From Glaciecola sp964643575 (lineage in GTDB: Bacteria > Pseudomonadota > Gammaproteobacteria > Enterobacterales > Alteromonadaceae): 8,035 nucleotides of DNA. Below are positions 5,935 through 8,035 of the stretch, in pieces. Location of the stretch: assembly GCA_964643575.1 (NCBI GenBank), contig CAZXTD010000180.1:1-8035 (forward strand), given 5' to 3'. The position numbers were made by a program, and so were the translations under genes. Each line of letters starts with the position of its first letter. Position 1 is the first letter of the stretch. The notes beneath the pieces are model-generated. The model was not told where the DNA came from and ran no database searches. It saw nothing but the letters and a program-made list of their open reading frames with translations.

Positions 5935-7920
5935 CTATCGCCACTTATATGCGAGACTTAACAAAACTCTGCGAGACTCTGTGCTAAAGCCGATAACGTC
6001 TTCATACTCATGATCAAGTGCATTGTTCAAACGCAAATTTATGCTCAATGAATCGCTGAACTCATGACTAACGTTAGCACTCACTAGCCAATACGTACGC
6101 AAACCAACAATTTGAGAGGGCGCAGGGAAGGGTGGGAAGAAACGATCGAGCCTACTGCCTGTATAATCTGCTTGTAGGTATATTCTTGTGCCTTGTTCAA
6201 AGTTGTAACGAATGTTACCAGAGCCCGTATGGCGTGCGCGCCGTAGCTCAGTTGAATTTGCAGTACCGGACATATCAAAAGCAGCCTCGCTCGCATCAAG
6301 GTAGGTGTATTGAGCTTGCCACGACAATGCATCATATTGACCGTCTGCACTTATCTCTACACCGTTTCTTTCGCTGTCGCCACTTGCGTTTTGTGCAGTA
6401 AATTGACCACTGTCGGCATCAAACACAAAGCCTAAAATCTCGTTGTTGAGCTTTGCTTTAAACACCGTTACTTGAGTATTAAAGTTGTGTTTGCCAACGC
6501 TGTAACTGCCCTCTAGGCCTGCCTCAAGGCTTCGCTGAGTCTCGGGTTGTAAATTAGGGTTACCCAAAAACGTCTGTGGGAAAAAGCCAAAGCGCTCGGT
6601 AAAGGTTGGGTTTTTAATTGCCTTGCCTAAGCTAGCAAAACCGCGCAAGCTATTTGAAAAACGATAAACAGCGCCCGCTCGGTAGCTATCGGTATTATCA
6701 AACTCACTGTTGTTATCAAATCGAAGGCTAGCGTTTAAAGTAGTGGCTTCGTTTAACGACCATTGCGTGCTGCTTACAATACTGTAAGTGTCGTTAGATT
6801 GCTTCTGATTAGGATCGCCAAATACAATTGGGCCAGCTTGTTCGTAGTCTTCTTGCACAGCTTCTAGGCCAACGTTAACAAAGGTGTTCGGCTCAAGATT
6901 AAAGCGATTGTTCCATAATACGCGAAGTTTTTCGCCCAGTGTGCTGCCGCTAAAACTACCGGCACTGTAGTTAAGTGTTTCCTGTTGTGCGTACTGAATC
7001 GTTACTAAATTTGAGTATTGTATGCCTTCGGCGTTCGCTTTTTCTTTAGTATACTCATTTACGTTGTGTGCATTAAAATGCCAGTCAAGCCCAATGGAGA
7101 TTTGCTCACCTAAAGAAGAGTTATCGGCATCACTAATTAGCCCAGTGCTAAAGTCTGTGGCATCAAAATCACTTGCATAGTCAAGGTAACGTGCGTGCGT
7201 ATTTAAGCGATGATTATCGTTGATCCTTAGGGCGAGCTTGGCGCTTAGGCTGGTGTTTTCATAGCTGTCGTCCTCTACACCGCTGCGGCTTATGTTTTCA
7301 CCGTCGGTATTGTATACACTCGCGTTTAGACCGTNNNNNNNNNNACCGTAACTAAGATGTTCTTGCATGCCGCCTACACTCGCGCTGGCTTGATAGGTGC
7401 CTTTATCGCCAATTGACGCTTGTAAGCTAGGCGATACACCTGAGCTGCCTGCTTGTTTCGTGGTAATGTTTATAACACCAGAAATAGCATTGCTGCCCCA
7501 CACTGCGCTTTGTGGCCCGCGCAGTATTTCAACACGTTCTATTTGTGATAGCACAATATGCGAAAAATCGACCAAGCCGCCTTGGCCCAAGTCGTTTATT
7601 TCAACGCCATCTACCAATACCATTACGTGGTTACTTTCACCGCCTCTAAAACGCAGTTCAGTTAAGCTGCCTGTAGGGCCCGATTGACTCACATTTACCC
7701 CAGCAATAGTGCGCAGCAAGTCGGTAAGCGTGAGTGCACCCGATGCCATAATAAGTTCGCTGTCGATAACACTAGCAGACCCTGCAATAAAAGGCTTTGC
7801 AATAGGGCTGCGTGCGCCAGTAATGCTGATGGTTTCAACTGAGTTTGATGTTTGCGCAAGCGCAAGTGAAGGTTGGCAAGCGATTAAAGCTGATGCCAAT
7901 AAGATTTTATTATATTTCAT
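5935..7920 (-). CDS. btuB: BtuB-like TonB-dependent outer-membrane vitamin B12 receptor
   Basis: This receptor imports cobalamin across the outer membrane using energy from TonB/ExbBD. It has 661 residues, close to BtuB length. Features in order are a signal peptide (1-22, LALA|Q), a TonB-box-like segment near 28-34 (VETISITG), a plug domain to about residue 155 (LRFRGGESNHVMVLVDGVEIND; IERVEILRGPQSAVWGSNAISGVINI), and a beta-barrel ending LSLAYKWR. The start is ATG at 7920: AAGGA lies 5 bases upstream and the signal peptide begins there. The same frame is open further upstream, but that stretch is the riboswitch leader. The cobalamin riboswitch directly upstream strongly supports B12 as substrate. 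Ten Ns at 7335-7344 fall in an early barrel strand; the frame is the same on both sides. The last residue is Arg after Trp, while most outer-membrane barrels end in an aromatic residue. Confidence 0.93.
   Translation of the reverse strand: MKYNKILLASALIACQPSLALAQTSNSVETISITGARSPIAKPFIAGSASVIDSELIMASGALTLTDLLRTIAGVNVSQSGPTGSLTELRFRGGESNHVMVLVDGVEINDLGQGGLVDFSHIVLSQIERVEILRGPQSAVWGSNAISGVINITTKQAGSSGVSPSLQASIGDKGTYQASASVGGMQEHLSYGXXXXGLNASVYNTDGENISRSGVEDDSYENTSLSAKLALRINDNHRLNTHARYLDYASDFDATDFSTGLISDADNSSLGEQISIGLDWHFNAHNVNEYTKEKANAEGIQYSNLVTIQYAQQETLNYSAGSFSGSTLGEKLRVLWNNRFNLEPNTFVNVGLEAVQEDYEQAGPIVFGDPNQKQSNDTYSIVSSTQWSLNEATTLNASLRFDNNSEFDNTDSYRAGAVYRFSNSLRGFASLGKAIKNPTFTERFGFFPQTFLGNPNLQPETQRSLEAGLEGSYSVGKHNFNTQVTVFKAKLNNEILGFVFDADSGQFTAQNASGDSERNGVEISADGQYDALSWQAQYTYLDASEAAFDMSGTANSTELRRARHTGSGNIRYNFEQGTRIYLQADYTGSRLDRFFPPFPAPSQIVGLRTYWLVSANVSHEFSDSLSINLRLNNALDHEYEDVIGFSTESRRVLLSLAYKWR
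7335..7344. other. Assembly gap (10 N) inside btuB
   Basis: Ten unknown bases interrupt the receptor gene. The identical pentamer ACCGT borders the gap on both sides (7330-7334 and 7345-7349). Collapsing the Ns and one pentamer removes 15 bases, exactly five codons, and leaves an uninterrupted strand reading HLSYGLNASVYNTDGEN. The gap may therefore be an artificial join of contigs that really overlap. Confidence 0.95.
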
Positions 7921-7925
7921 GATAG

Positions 7926-7975
7926 TCCTTAGATTTGCTCCACCCGAGCAAATTGATACAAAGCTGCTATTTGCT
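7926..7975 (-). promoter_or_regulatory. Expression platform of the btuB riboswitch with competing hairpins
   Basis: On the minus strand ATTTGCTC (7953-7946) and GAGCAAAT (7940-7933) form a perfect 8-bp hairpin with loop GGGTG. Two bases after it begins AAGGA (7930-7926), the ribosome-binding site of btuB. A second copy of AGCAAAT lies upstream (7975-7969) and can pair with the same ATTTGCT over 7 bp. The two pairings exclude each other. This suggests control of translation initiation by the upstream aptamer; no T tract is present, so a transcription terminator is unlikely here. Confidence 0.6.
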
Positions 7976-7980
7976 AGCAA

Positions 7981-8035
7981 CACCCTAATTAGGCCGGTAT
8001 CCGGACTCACAATATTTTGGCTTTACCTTCCCATG
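7981..8035 (-). ncRNA. Cobalamin riboswitch, 3' part of the aptamer (cut by window edge)
   Basis: On the minus strand the leader of btuB carries GGGAAGG (8032-8026) and then AGTCCGGATACCGGCC (8007-7992). The second matches the conserved B12 box (AGYCMGGAGACCKGCC) with one departure (T for G in GGAGA), and the two elements have the usual order and close spacing of the 3' half of cobalamin riboswitches. The 5' half, including the GCCACTG segment and the 5' strand of P1, lies beyond the right edge. The start of btuB is about 70 bases downstream. Binding of adenosylcobalamin or another B12 form would be expected to lower btuB expression. Confidence 0.9.

Noticed and set aside
7921..8010. An upstream in-frame start that would lengthen BtuB by 30 residues
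   Set aside because: That stretch holds the B12 box and the hairpin before the ribosome site, and the ATG at 7920 has AAGGA in front and begins a clear signal peptide.
1..8035. tRNA, rRNA, CRISPR array, insertion sequence or phage genes
   Set aside because: No cloverleaf, spaced repeats, transposase motifs or terminal repeats were seen on either strand.

Overview
The window looks like chromosomal DNA from a marine gammaproteobacterium, most likely of the Alteromonadales type (inference). The grounds are the moderate AT richness, the Gram-negative envelope genes (a TonB-dependent receptor, a periplasmic DsbA-like protein) and a secreted modular glycosidase-like protein. No taxonomic marker gene is present, so this placement is tentative. 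No stretch over 300 bases lacks a gene.

Layout, left to right. The 3' part of a SulP-family anion transporter runs off the left edge on the plus strand and ends at a very strong bidirectional hairpin terminator (1060-1119). Everything to the right is on the minus strand. In minus-strand order from the right edge these are: the end of a cobalamin riboswitch (7926-8035), a BtuB-like outer-membrane vitamin B12 receptor (5935-7920, containing a 10-N assembly gap), a short stretch that looks like the tail of a degraded gene (5813-5911), a DsbA-family thiol oxidase with a CPAC active site (5085-5723), a small two-helix membrane protein (4778-5059), a 968-residue secreted protein joining a Kelch propeller to a DUF5060/DUF4038-like glycosidase module (1693-4599), and a small membrane-anchored hypothetical protein (1173-1604) that uses a TTG start.

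The genes form several independent units rather than one pathway. btuB is under riboswitch control. dsbA and the small membrane protein are 25 bases apart and probably co-transcribed. The Kelch-glycosidase gene has its own readable promoter, whose -35 box lies inside a LacI-family-type operator, which suggests induction by a sugar. The most interesting items are the btuB expression platform with two competing copies of the same pairing segment, the Kelch-glycosidase fusion with its operator/promoter arrangement, and the possible gene remnant downstream of btuB.
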